NCBI GenBank assembly: GCA_004078665.1
Contig: SCFO01000004.1
Span: forward strand, 1 to 64,000
Reading direction: 5' to 3'
DNA length: 64,000 bases
DNA from: Halobacillus fulvus
GTDB lineage: Bacteria > Bacillota > Bacilli > Bacillales > Halobacillaceae
Below are positions 7,862 through 14,702 of this stretch, one piece after another. The position numbers and the translations under genes were made by a program. The notes beneath the pieces were generated by a model. It did not search any database, was not told the origin of the DNA, and saw nothing but the letters and a program-made list of their open reading frames with translations. Every line of letters starts with the position of its first letter. The stretch's first letter is position 1.

Positions 7862-8086
7862 TTAAAACCAGGAAAAACCTTTACGTCTGCTGCTCGAGGA
7901 CTCGTCGTCATGATGACGCCTAGAACTGCTTTCTTCGGATTCTCTACCTTTTCTGCGCCCGAAGAATGGGTCCACACGGTCGCGCCTGTGGTCTTTATGA
8001 CGATCATGATGCTGAGGTTCGATAATAACGTTATCCGCCTTGATCACAAGATCGTTGACGTGAATAACCTTTTTCTTTTCAGACAT
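7862..8086 (-). CDS. Small His/Arg/Ser-rich protein, probable spore-coat component
   Basis: 74 aa. A structured N-terminus (VIHVNDLVIKADNVIIE) is followed by a low-complexity tail with runs such as HHDRHKDHRRDR and SSSRRHHDDESSSSRR. Start ATG follows AAGGAGATGAGAAC. It diverges from cotZ and has a sigma-K-like promoter of its own, supporting expression in the mother cell late in sporulation. The His-rich tail could bind metal or pair electrostatically with acidic coat proteins; both are inference. Confidence 0.75.
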   Translation of the reverse strand: MSEKKKVIHVNDLVIKADNVIIEPQHHDRHKDHRRDRVDPFFGRRKGRESEESSSRRHHDDESSSSRRKGFSWF

Positions 8087-8115
8087 GTTCTCATCTCCTT
8101 ATTCGATGTCACTGT

Positions 8116-8143
8116 TAATTTATGGCGTTGGCCCGTTTTCGGT
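8116..8143 (-). promoter_or_regulatory. Sigma-K-like promoter of the His/Arg-rich gene
   Basis: On the minus strand an AC dinucleotide (8142-8143) is followed after 17 nt by CATAAATTA (8116-8124), matching the sigma-K pattern AC-N17-CATANNNTA. Confidence 0.6.
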
Positions 8144-8192
8144 GTAGTCCTTTGCCTACTTCCTTATAAAAAATACAGTCAGGCAAATGCCC

Positions 8193-8221
8193 ACACCGAC
8201 TGCTCCTGTTTTCATATTGTA
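8193..8221 (+). promoter_or_regulatory. Sigma-K-like promoter of cotZ
   Basis: CATATTGTA (8213-8221) fits CATANNNTA; AC dinucleotides lie 16 nt (8195-8196) and 18 nt (8193-8194) upstream. It sits 43 nt before the cotZ start. Confidence 0.6.
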
Positions 8222-8263
8222 GTAAAGACACGACGTCAATTCGTATGGAAAGGGGAAAATATT

Positions 8264-8782
8264 ATGAGTTGTGGTAAAAAATATGATTCCGGCTCTTGTG
8301 TGATTGATATTCTTAAAGACATCGTCGATGCTCAAAACGATGTCCTTCATGAATGCGTCACGAGCTGTGAGCAATCGATTGCGGACCTGCTTGGTGATAC
8401 AGGAGGAGGTTCGAACTTCGATACAGTTCCTGTCATCCTTTACTGTAAGGACTGCAAACCATTCAAAGGTTTCGGTTCGAAAAAAGGAGGCAACCACTGT
8501 GAAGTGAAAGGAAGCTTCTTCTTCCGTGTGAAATCCGTAGATGAGCATGGCTGTGCTGTCCTTGAACTGTTGTTCGCTGACAACCACCATCATCACGGAG
8601 GGGTTGGCGGTATGGAGGAGTCCTCCAGCGAGTCCCACCATCACCACCATCACAACAAGTTCGATCCAAAGTCACCAGCAGACCAAAGCTGTGAAGACCT
8701 ACGCGCTTCCGGCATCTGCATCACGGTTGACCTGAACTGCTTCTGCCACGTCACATGTCTACCAGCAACAGCAGCCCTGTAA
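8264..8782 (+). CDS. cotZ: Spore coat/exosporium protein CotZ/CotY/ExsY type
   Basis: 172 aa from ATG at 8264 (AAAGGGG upstream; the longer open frame to 7910 lacks a start signal). The Cys-rich pattern (MSCGKKYDSGSCV, CVTSCEQS, LYCKDCKPF, LNCFCHVTCL) is that of the CotY/CotZ/ExsY family, which self-assembles into a disulfide-linked outer-coat or exosporium layer. Only one paralogue is present here, whereas B. subtilis has two. An unusual His-rich insertion carries HHHH and HHHHHH within about 30 residues, flanked by Gly and Ser. It lies between the divergent His/Arg-rich gene and the convergent cotO. Confidence 0.92.
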   Translation: MSCGKKYDSGSCVIDILKDIVDAQNDVLHECVTSCEQSIADLLGDTGGGSNFDTVPVILYCKDCKPFKGFGSKKGGNHCEVKGSFFFRVKSVDEHGCAVLELLFADNHHHHGGVGGMEESSSESHHHHHHNKFDPKSPADQSCEDLRASGICITVDLNCFCHVTCLPATAAL

Positions 8783-8786
8783 AATC

Positions 8787-8820
8787 AAAGAGACCGCCCT
8801 CTACATGAGCGCGGTCTTTT
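8787..8820. terminator. Bidirectional terminator between cotZ and cotO
   Basis: AGACCGC (8791-8797) pairs with GCGGTCT (8811-8817), with A/T-runs on both sides; it lies between convergent genes. Confidence 0.75.
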
Positions 8821-8832
8821 CCATGAATTCAT

Positions 8833-9330
8833 TTAAAAACCCATCAACCGGATGTCCTCGATTTCTGAAAACGTGATTTCTGCTTGGAAGGGACGCTGGA
8901 ATGTTTTCATCCGTACTTTTCCGTCTACATAATCCGTAATGTACCCCCGCACCTGCTGGTCTTTTGTCGCCACTTCACATTTCATTTTCGGTACATGCGG
9001 GGAAAGCTGAAGAAAATAATACACTTTCTCTTCTAAAGACAATTCGTGGAACCGCTGACGCCTCTCTCTTGCTGTCGTTTTTTTCGACGGAGGCTTCTCT
9101 TCCGTATCTGCCTTTGCTTCTACTGTTTTTTCTTCCATGTACCGCTCTTGGCTCTGATTTCTTAACCTAAGCTCTTTTTCATAAAGCGATCCTTTCGAAC
9201 TTACGGAAGGGGCAGGGGAAGAAGATCGCTTTGAACGGAAGGTGGATTGCATCGAGACCTCTGCCGGCTTGAAATGGGGCTGTTTGATATAAAGCATCGG
9301 CTGCTTCGCCATACGCTTTTTGTCGGCCAT
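8833..9330 (-). CDS. cotO: Spore coat morphogenetic protein CotO
   Basis: 165 aa. The N-terminus (PMLYIKQP) and the C-terminal conserved block (LSLEEKVYYFLQLSPHVPKM, then a TDYVDGKVRM segment) are typical of CotO, with a variable Ser/Lys/Glu-rich middle. CotO in B. subtilis (YjbX) acts with CotH in outer-coat assembly. Start ATG follows AAGGAGTG. The neighbours cotZ and fabI keep the B. subtilis order. Confidence 0.9.
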   Translation of the reverse strand: MADKKRMAKQPMLYIKQPHFKPAEVSMQSTFRSKRSSSPAPSVSSKGSLYEKELRLRNQSQERYMEEKTVEAKADTEEKPPSKKTTARERRQRFHELSLEEKVYYFLQLSPHVPKMKCEVATKDQQVRGYITDYVDGKVRMKTFQRPFQAEITFSEIEDIRLMGF

Positions 9331-9365
9331 ACAAGATCACTCCTTTGAACATTAGTCGTCATTGT

Positions 9366-9393
9366 ATGTATATGCCCAAGTTCGTTTGCATGT
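9366..9393 (-). promoter_or_regulatory. Sigma-K-like promoter of cotO
   Basis: On the minus strand AC (9392-9393), 17 nt, then CATATACAT (9366-9374). The last two bases differ from the CATANNNTA consensus, so this match is weaker than at the other two coat genes. Confidence 0.45.
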
Positions 9394-9455
9394 TCATAAA
9401 AGTTATGAGAATTCAGGGAGTGGGGGAAAGACGTTTCTCGAAAGGAAGACATAAA

Positions 9456-9484
9456 AAATCCCCTTTTACGAGAAAAGGGGATTT
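9456..9484 (-). terminator. Terminator of fabI
   Basis: AAATCCCCTTTT / AAAAGGGGATTT hairpin just after the fabI stop, running into TTTTT on the minus strand. Confidence 0.85.
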
Positions 9485-9490
9485 GGAATA

Positions 9491-10270
9491 TTAGTATGCG
9501 ACAATATTGAACCCGGAGTCGACATGAATGATTTCTCCTGTCACTCCTCGTGATAGATCACTCATCAAGTAGTAGCCTGTGTCACCGACTTCTTCCTGTG
9601 TGACGGCACGGCGAAGCGGAGAACGCTCTTCAATAACAGAAAGGATCTGGTTGAAGTCACCGACACCCTTCGCAGAAAGTGTACGGATTGGACCGGCAGA
9701 AATCGCGTTGACGCGGATGTTATGTTTCCCAAGGTCGTTCGCTAAGTACTTCACGCTTGCATCAAGGCTTGCTTTTGCAACACCCATGACGTTATAGTTT
9801 TTCACTACTTGTTCACCACCAAGGTAAGTCAGCGTCAGAATGCTTCCACCTTCAGACATGAGTGGCTGAGCAGCGCGTGCAACAGCAGTCAGTGAATAAG
9901 AGCTGATGTTGTGAGCGGTCAAGAAGCCGTCACGGCTTGTGTTCAAGTAATCATTCTTCAGCTCTTCGCGGTTGGCGAACGCGATACAGTGAGCAAGGCC
10001 GTGAATGACTCCGACATCTTCTTGGATCTTTTCGAATGTCTGAATGATCGCCTCATCGTTGGTTACATCACACTCATAGACGAGGGAGTCTTCGCCACCT
10101 TCGAGAGTATCTGCTAGGTCACGGACCGATTTTTCAAAACGCTCGGATGCAACTGTGAAAATCAGACGTGCTCCTGCTTCATGAAGGGAACGGGCAATTC
10201 CCCAGGCGATGCTTCGCTTGTTCGCTACGCCCATCACGACGTAAGTGCGTCCTTCTAAAGATAAATTCAT
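9491..10270 (-). CDS. fabI: Enoyl-[acyl-carrier-protein] reductase (NADH) FabI
   Basis: 259 aa, the usual FabI length. It performs the last reduction of each fatty-acid elongation cycle in the cytoplasm. The FabI-specific cofactor motif GVANKRSIAWGIA (14-26) replaces the usual SDR GxxxGxG, and the active-site Y149, Y159 and K166 (Y-x6-K) are present. The C-terminus ends IIHVDSGFNIVAY. Start ATG follows GAGGAGG. The promoter region carries a FapR-type operator. Confidence 0.97.
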   Translation of the reverse strand: MNLSLEGRTYVVMGVANKRSIAWGIARSLHEAGARLIFTVASERFEKSVRDLADTLEGGEDSLVYECDVTNDEAIIQTFEKIQEDVGVIHGLAHCIAFANREELKNDYLNTSRDGFLTAHNISSYSLTAVARAAQPLMSEGGSILTLTYLGGEQVVKNYNVMGVAKASLDASVKYLANDLGKHNIRVNAISAGPIRTLSAKGVGDFNQILSVIEERSPLRRAVTQEEVGDTGYYLMSDLSRGVTGEIIHVDSGFNIVAY

Positions 10271-10314
10271 TGGAAATCCTCCTCGAGGTTTATTTTCAAA
10301 ATTAGGATTTGTTA

Positions 10315-10359
10315 TTAGTACCTGCTCCTATTTTAAACGAAAAGGGAGCACCACCGCAA
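10315..10359 (-). promoter_or_regulatory. fabI promoter with FapR operator
   Basis: On the minus strand TTGCGG (10354-10359), an 18-nt spacer and TAAAAT (10330-10335). Immediately downstream the plus-strand text TTAGTACCTGCTCCTA (10315-10330) contains a perfect TTAGTACCTG half of the FapR consensus and a degenerate second half. FapR represses lipid-synthesis genes and is released by malonyl-CoA; its occurrence at both fabI and fabH here supports the call. Confidence 0.7.
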
Positions 10360-10528
10360 GACTGTTCGGACTCTTTTAGTTTAATACCCTCAAGCTCTAT
10401 ACGATATGCCCTTTTCTGTAACTCCTTTTACGATGACGATTCGAAGGATAATACATGCCCGCACCCTTTTTCTTTATTTATTAGGTTCAATAAATCTTCA
10501 TGCTTATCCAAAATAATGTAAAGCACCC

Positions 10529-10557
10529 TTGACGTAAAGGAAACTTTACAATAGAAT
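10529..10557 (+). promoter_or_regulatory. Promoter with palindromic operator of the HTH/membrane operon
   Basis: TTGACG (10529-10534) and TAGAAT (10552-10557) are exactly 17 nt apart. The spacer contains the perfect inverted repeat GTAAAG-GAAA-CTTTAC (10534-10549). A repressor bound there would block RNA polymerase; the adjacent XRE-family gene is the obvious candidate for autoregulation. Confidence 0.75.
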
Positions 10558-10580
10558 GGATATAAATGGAGGGAACCTTT

Positions 10581-10787
10581 TTGAAAAATCGATTAGCGGA
10601 ATATAGAAAGAAACATGCATTATCTCAGGATAAACTGGCCGATCATTTAAACGTCTCCCGGCAAACCATCATTTCCATTGAAAAGAATAGGTATTCTCCT
10701 TCACTGCCGCTTGCTTTTGAAATCGCGAAGACGTTCGGGGTTCTCATTGAAGATATTTTTATTTATGAAGAAGAGGAGGAGTCTTAA
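10581..10787 (+). CDS. XRE-family transcriptional regulator, 68 aa
   Basis: The start chosen is TTG at 10581, 8 nt after TGGAGG, giving MKNRLAEYRKKH; the ATG at 10566 lies inside that site. The whole protein is one Cro/C1-type HTH: RLAEYRKKHALSQDKLADHL, then recognition helix NVSRQTIISIEKNRYSPS, ending in an acidic tail. Such minimal regulators usually control the membrane-protein genes that follow them. The next gene starts 1 nt after the stop, so the three genes form one operon. Confidence 0.88.
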   Translation: MKNRLAEYRKKHALSQDKLADHLNVSRQTIISIEKNRYSPSLPLAFEIAKTFGVLIEDIFIYEEEEES

Positions 10788-10788
10788 C

Positions 10789-11166
10789 ATGGATTACACA
10801 CCAAAAGCGTTTTCTGTCATCGGTGTTCTATTTTGCGGCTTAGCCGCGTTTCTTATCTACGCGGGTATTCAATCCGATTCATTCCCTGTCAGCATGGTAT
10901 TGACGTACGTGACGTTTGCCGTCCTCTCTTTTTGTATGAGGGTCCTTTATCCTCAAATTAAACAAAAGGACGAACGGATGAAATGGATCAGACAAAAAGC
11001 GACGCTTATTTCCTTTGTTGGAGTGATGCTTTACTTGATTGTTTTTCAATTTCTCTATCAATTCGGGTTTATTCAGATGGATGTGGATATGACGTTATCG
11101 ATCATCGTTTCTCTAAGTCTGATGACTCTCTTTTTATCCATGGTCGTTTTAGCTAAAAGGTATTGA
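10789..11166 (+). CDS. Four-helix membrane protein, 125 aa, regulator-linked
   Basis: ATG at 10789 lies 7 nt after GAGGAG and 1 nt after the HTH gene. The sequence has four hydrophobic segments with short loops and a basic RMKWIRQKA segment in the second loop. Small regulator plus multi-TM protein pairs of this kind recur in Firmicutes, but the molecular role is unknown. The stop overlaps a possible TTG of the next gene. Confidence 0.75.
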   Translation: MDYTPKAFSVIGVLFCGLAAFLIYAGIQSDSFPVSMVLTYVTFAVLSFCMRVLYPQIKQKDERMKWIRQKATLISFVGVMLYLIVFQFLYQFGFIQMDVDMTLSIIVSLSLMTLFLSMVVLAKRY

Positions 11167-11177
11167 GGAGGATGAAG

Positions 11178-11348
11178 ATGGAATGGTTTTTCCCCGTTAT
11201 GTTTCTTGTAAGCTTTGCAGTAGTCTATGTAAGTCTTCGAAAAGATACGAAAGGAAATTCGATGACAAAAAAAGGGTTTTATAAGCTTCTAGCCTTCCTT
11301 GTGGTCATTTTCTTGATTTCTTTCGGAGCTGCCTATTTTATTCAATAG
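11178..11348 (+). CDS. Small two-helix membrane protein, 56 aa
   Basis: ATG at 11178 is 6 nt after AGGAGG (an earlier in-frame TTG/ATG would overlap that site). Two transmembrane segments flank a short basic loop (RKDTKGNSMTKKG). It ends the HTH operon and is followed by a terminator. Function unknown; it is likely a partner or immunity-like companion of the preceding membrane protein only by position. Confidence 0.7.
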   Translation: MEWFFPVMFLVSFAVVYVSLRKDTKGNSMTKKGFYKLLAFLVVIFLISFGAAYFIQ

Positions 11349-11358
11349 TACATAGAAT

Positions 11359-11394
11359 AGCTCAAGAGTCTGATACTCTTGAGCTTCTTTTTTT
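11359..11394 (+). terminator. Terminator of the HTH operon
   Basis: AGCTCAAGAGT / ACTCTTGAGCT with a 5-nt loop and TCTTTTTTT. The hairpin includes the last codons and stop of the convergent MFS gene. Confidence 0.9.
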
Positions 11395-12534
11395 ATAAAC
11401 CATCATCATACAGATAACAAAACTTAGCCCACAAACGGCTCCAATAAAAGCAAATCCACCTGTCAGTCCATTCATCGTAGCGGCATAGCTGAAACAGAAT
11501 CCGATCAATACCATCACAAGGTTTTCACACCAGGACCATAACGATTCAGCCGTCGCCCTTGCCTTCGTATCGATGCTGCGGTGCAACCTTGATACGACAA
11601 TCGGATAGACAAGTCCGTCACACAGACAGATGATAAAAATAGCGGCAAGCCCCATTAATCCAGGAGCTACAGATACGTACAAAAACCCTAATGAAAAAAT
11701 CGCGAGCACCCATAAGAGAATCGACTCTGCTGCATATCGCTGGACAAGGAGATGGGCCGTAACCTGACCAGGAATCCTTAGCAAAAACAGAACGGACATC
11801 ACTATACCAAACCAGCCAACAGATAAACCTCCATCACGGACATACAGCTGCCAAAATTCATCGATGAAAACAATCGAAGCTCCAAGGATGATCCCCGACA
11901 AAAGCACGACATACTGTTCCGGTTGCTTCCAGAGTGCTTGGATCCCTTCCCAGATGTACAACGGCTCTTCGTCGCCACCTGTCTTTTGTTCAGGTTCCGT
12001 TAATAAGCATGTAAAAACAAAAGCAACGCACATCGCCAAAAGAGAGACCGCATAATTCCATTCATAGCCGAAACGCTCCGCAGACCAACTTCCTAACAAC
12101 GCGACAACAATAAAGGTGACGCCCTCGACTGCTTGAAGGTAACCGACGGAACGGTCGAAATTTTTCTCCTGTTGTTCTTTACTTAAAGATTCATATAACA
12201 GAGCATGAACAGCTCCACTGCTAGCTGCTGTGGCGATCGCCGCAAAGAAAACAGCCGAAGCAAAATGCCAAAATTCAGTAGCATAAAGCAGAATCGTAAA
12301 CTCCAGACAACCTAAGCCAGCTGCTACGACCAGCATAGGCTTTCTCCCCCATTTATCAGCCAAGACTCCTGTTGGGATTTCCATCACAATAATCGTGACA
12401 GCGTATAGGATTTCCGTATAGACGACCATCGAGACGGTCATCCCTCTCATTTCCCAAAAAAGTCGTTCGATGACATAGGCAGGAATGAAACTTGAGCACA
12501 TTTGAATGACAAACAACAGCTTCACATTCTTCAT
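11362..12534 (-). CDS. MFS transporter, 12 TM, probable efflux pump
   Basis: 390 aa from ATG at 12534, placed 6 nt after GGGAGGAGG (the open frame extends to 12567 without a better start). The MFS loop 2-3 motif is clear (IPTGVLADKWGRKPM), and the paired six-helix architecture with a central cytoplasmic loop (TEPEQKTGGDEE) is visible. It resembles the YqjV/tetracycline-like drug-efflux branch rather than sugar porters, but substrate is unknown. Upstream lie a 9-codon leader peptide and a hairpin that could hide the ribosome-binding site, an arrangement known from inducible antibiotic-resistance genes. The stop overlaps the convergent operon's terminator. Confidence 0.85.
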   Translation of the reverse strand: MKNVKLLFVIQMCSSFIPAYVIERLFWEMRGMTVSMVVYTEILYAVTIIVMEIPTGVLADKWGRKPMLVVAAGLGCLEFTILLYATEFWHFASAVFFAAIATAASSGAVHALLYESLSKEQQEKNFDRSVGYLQAVEGVTFIVVALLGSWSAERFGYEWNYAVSLLAMCVAFVFTCLLTEPEQKTGGDEEPLYIWEGIQALWKQPEQYVVLLSGIILGASIVFIDEFWQLYVRDGGLSVGWFGIVMSVLFLLRIPGQVTAHLLVQRYAAESILLWVLAIFSLGFLYVSVAPGLMGLAAIFIICLCDGLVYPIVVSRLHRSIDTKARATAESLWSWCENLVMVLIGFCFSYAATMNGLTGGFAFIGAVCGLSFVICMMMVYKKRSSRVSDS

Positions 12535-12540
12535 CCGATT

Positions 12541-12583
12541 CCTCCTCCCCGAGATTGTGTGTGACAATCACCGAGTGGAGGGG
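12541..12583 (-). promoter_or_regulatory. Hairpin able to sequester the MFS ribosome-binding site
   Basis: In the minus-strand mRNA, CCCCTCC (plus 12577-12583) can pair with GGAGG of the ribosome-binding site GGAGGAGG (plus 12541-12548), closing a hairpin whose inner stem GATTGT/ACAATC (12564-12569 with 12553-12558) is perfect around CACAC. This would occlude translation initiation until the upstream pairing is disturbed. Confidence 0.55.
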
Positions 12584-12608
12584 CACGCAAGGCTAGGAAG
12601 CATTCAAA

Positions 12609-12638
12609 TTAACAAGGCGGGCGGATTAGAGCTTTCAT
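12609..12638 (-). CDS. Candidate regulatory leader peptide MKALIRPPC
   Basis: A 9-codon frame (ATG at 12638, TAA at 12609) follows GGGGAG by 6 nt and ends 74 nt before the MFS start. Arg-Pro-Pro just before the last codon is a context where ribosomes can stall. GAGCT/AGCTC around its start codon forms a small hairpin too. It is too short for any enzyme function; a role in translational attenuation is inferred from position and the downstream hairpin. Confidence 0.5.
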   Translation of the reverse strand: MKALIRPPC

Positions 12639-12795
12639 AAGAGCTCCCCTTTCGTCTTATAGATATCTCTATTATACTACTTTCTCTAACCACTTATCGC
12701 TTCTTAATCCTTATCTTAAGAGTAGATGTGATTTAGAAACCACCCTAAAGTCATCTATGGCCCCCTCCCAAGAGCTTTTTGTAGCTATCTCATAC

Positions 12796-12827
12796 AAAAA
12801 AGCCTAGGAGACGGTGCTCCTAAGCTT
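12796..12827 (-). terminator. Terminator downstream of yjbQ
   Basis: Minus strand AAAGCTTAGGAG / CTCCTAGGCTTT followed by TTT, just after the yjbQ stop. Confidence 0.85.
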
Positions 12828-12835
12828 TCTCACAC

Positions 12836-14686
12836 TTAATATTCTAGTTGTTCTTTCAATTCTTCCACATACTCACCAGATCCCGTCACAATCAGACGGT
12901 CCCCAGTTTTTAGCTCCGTGTCTCCATGAGGAACAATCGAGTCATTGCCCCTGAAAATCCGGACCATGATGACATCACCTGTAAACGGAAATTCACGAAG
13001 GTAGACGCCATTGTAGGTGCTGTTATTCATATTGATCTGATAAAGCGCGCTATCCTGTTTTGTTAAAATATCAACAACGCTAGGCGCCTCGATCATCGCT
13101 TTCAGCAGAGCTTTCGACGATAGGAATACGGAAAAGACGTTGACGCCGAGTCCTTTCATTTCCTCTGTGAGTTCAGGAGATTCCACACGTGCAATGACGC
13201 GCTCCACCCCTTCTTCTTTTGCAAAACGGGCGACTTCTGCATTTTTCTCTTCATCGCCGGTCGAAGCGACGACGAGATCGACATCGAAGACTCCGATTTC
13301 CTTCATTTGATTGACATCATAGCCATCAAGCTCTTTGATATCAAAACAGGATCGACTGATTTTCTCATCGATGTTGTCCGACTTCGTATGGTACACGTGA
13401 GTTTCATAAAACTGAATATCCAATTCACGCACTACCGGAAGCGTCATCCGGTTTGAGCCGATAAAGGATACGACGGTTTTGTGATCCTCTTCTTCAAAGC
13501 GTCCATAAATCTTTTTGAATAAGATTGGTGCCACGAGACAAGTAAGGACGGCGACGAGAATCAGTGCCCCCTCCATTTCTTGATCGATCATGCCTTCACG
13601 ACGTCCAATCGCAGCCGCTGCAATGACTAGCGACAAGGTAGAGGTCAAGATCATACCTGATCCAAGAACTGTTCTCATGTCATACCATTTCTTCATAATC
13701 AAAACAGGCACAATTTTAGAAACAAGTAACGCAATGAACAGAAGCGGAATAAGAAGTAGCAGATTAGGATCCGTCAGCAAGCTCCATATATTGATTTCCA
13801 CACCAACCATCACGAAGAAGATCGGAATAAGGAAACCATAACCAAAGCTGTCGAGACGCTTCACCATCTCCGGATTCGGAGATAACAGTGACACAAGCGT
13901 ACCTGCTAAGAATGCCCCTAGAATGTTCTCGGCTCCTACCGTTTCAGATAGCGCTACGAGTAAAAGAATCAACGTGAAAACCGCACGGGTGTCGATTTGT
14001 ATCGTTCCTTTGGTCATTGTCTCGATGAACGACTGGTGTCTGAATTTTTTCCCTACAAAATAAAGCAGGATACCGGCTCCGAATAAGAGGAGCAAGAGCC
14101 ACGTATTTCCACCGCTCTCTCCGTAGATAGAGACAAACACGGCTAACAATACCATTGTCACAAGGTCTGCAATCACAGCGATGAGAAGAATCGTCTGTCC
14201 GATTGTCGTCTTCATCATCTGTGCATCCTTAAGAGTCGGGACAACGACACCGAGTGAAATCGTGGAAATGATCAGCGTCATCAAGAAGGCATTGTCAATG
14301 AATCCAGCCAGAACAAACAAGTAGGAAAGTCCCAGCGATATGACAAAGATGCCGATAAATACAAGCGTCGCCACCCAGACAGGGTTTGGAGCACCTGTTC
14401 CCTTATTTTCAGGTTTAGCCTTTTTCTTACGGTTGGCAAATATGGAAAAGTCGATTTCCAGACCGCTCAGGAACATCAAAAAGATGAATCCGAGAGTAGA
14501 TAGAATTTCGAGCCATTCGCCCTGCTCGACGATATCGAAACCACTTTGGCCGATAATCAGTCCGACGATAATCTCAGCGACTACGACGGGAATAAAGTTC
14601 AATTTAAATCTGTGCAATAAAATGGGAGTGAGAAATGCTGCTATAATGACAATAACTAACGAGGTTACCGAAGCACCATGTTCCAT
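12836..14686 (-). CDS. yjbQ: CPA2 cation:proton antiporter with RCK domain, YjbQ
   Basis: 616 aa, matching B. subtilis YjbQ in size and layout: about 12 transmembrane segments (residues 7-390) of the KefB/CPA2 type, then an RCK_N-like domain (403-515) and an RCK_C domain (545-616) with the TGDRLIVTGSGEYVEEL end. It should exchange K+ or Na+ for H+ under ligand control. The usual GxGxxG of RCK_N reads FIGSNRMTLPVV, so nucleotide binding may be altered. Start ATG follows GAAGGAGGG. It is 16 nt after mgtE on the same strand, so the two transporters are probably co-transcribed. Confidence 0.9.
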   Translation of the reverse strand: MEHGASVTSLVIVIIAAFLTPILLHRFKLNFIPVVVAEIIVGLIIGQSGFDIVEQGEWLEILSTLGFIFLMFLSGLEIDFSIFANRKKKAKPENKGTGAPNPVWVATLVFIGIFVISLGLSYLFVLAGFIDNAFLMTLIISTISLGVVVPTLKDAQMMKTTIGQTILLIAVIADLVTMVLLAVFVSIYGESGGNTWLLLLLFGAGILLYFVGKKFRHQSFIETMTKGTIQIDTRAVFTLILLLVALSETVGAENILGAFLAGTLVSLLSPNPEMVKRLDSFGYGFLIPIFFVMVGVEINIWSLLTDPNLLLLIPLLFIALLVSKIVPVLIMKKWYDMRTVLGSGMILTSTLSLVIAAAAIGRREGMIDQEMEGALILVAVLTCLVAPILFKKIYGRFEEEDHKTVVSFIGSNRMTLPVVRELDIQFYETHVYHTKSDNIDEKISRSCFDIKELDGYDVNQMKEIGVFDVDLVVASTGDEEKNAEVARFAKEEGVERVIARVESPELTEEMKGLGVNVFSVFLSSKALLKAMIEAPSVVDILTKQDSALYQINMNNSTYNGVYLREFPFTGDVIMVRIFRGNDSIVPHGDTELKTGDRLIVTGSGEYVEELKEQLEY

Positions 14687-14702
14687 ACTCGCCCTCCTTC
14701 CA

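Noticed and set aside
7910-8263. N-terminal extension of the cotZ reading frame
   Set aside because: It overlaps the divergent His/Arg-rich gene and both sigma-K-like promoters; the real start at 8264 has a ribosome-binding site and a typical CotZ N-terminus.
12687-12835. Second leader peptide or riboswitch in the gap after yjbQ
   Set aside because: Only a terminator is visible; no start signals or conserved RNA cores.
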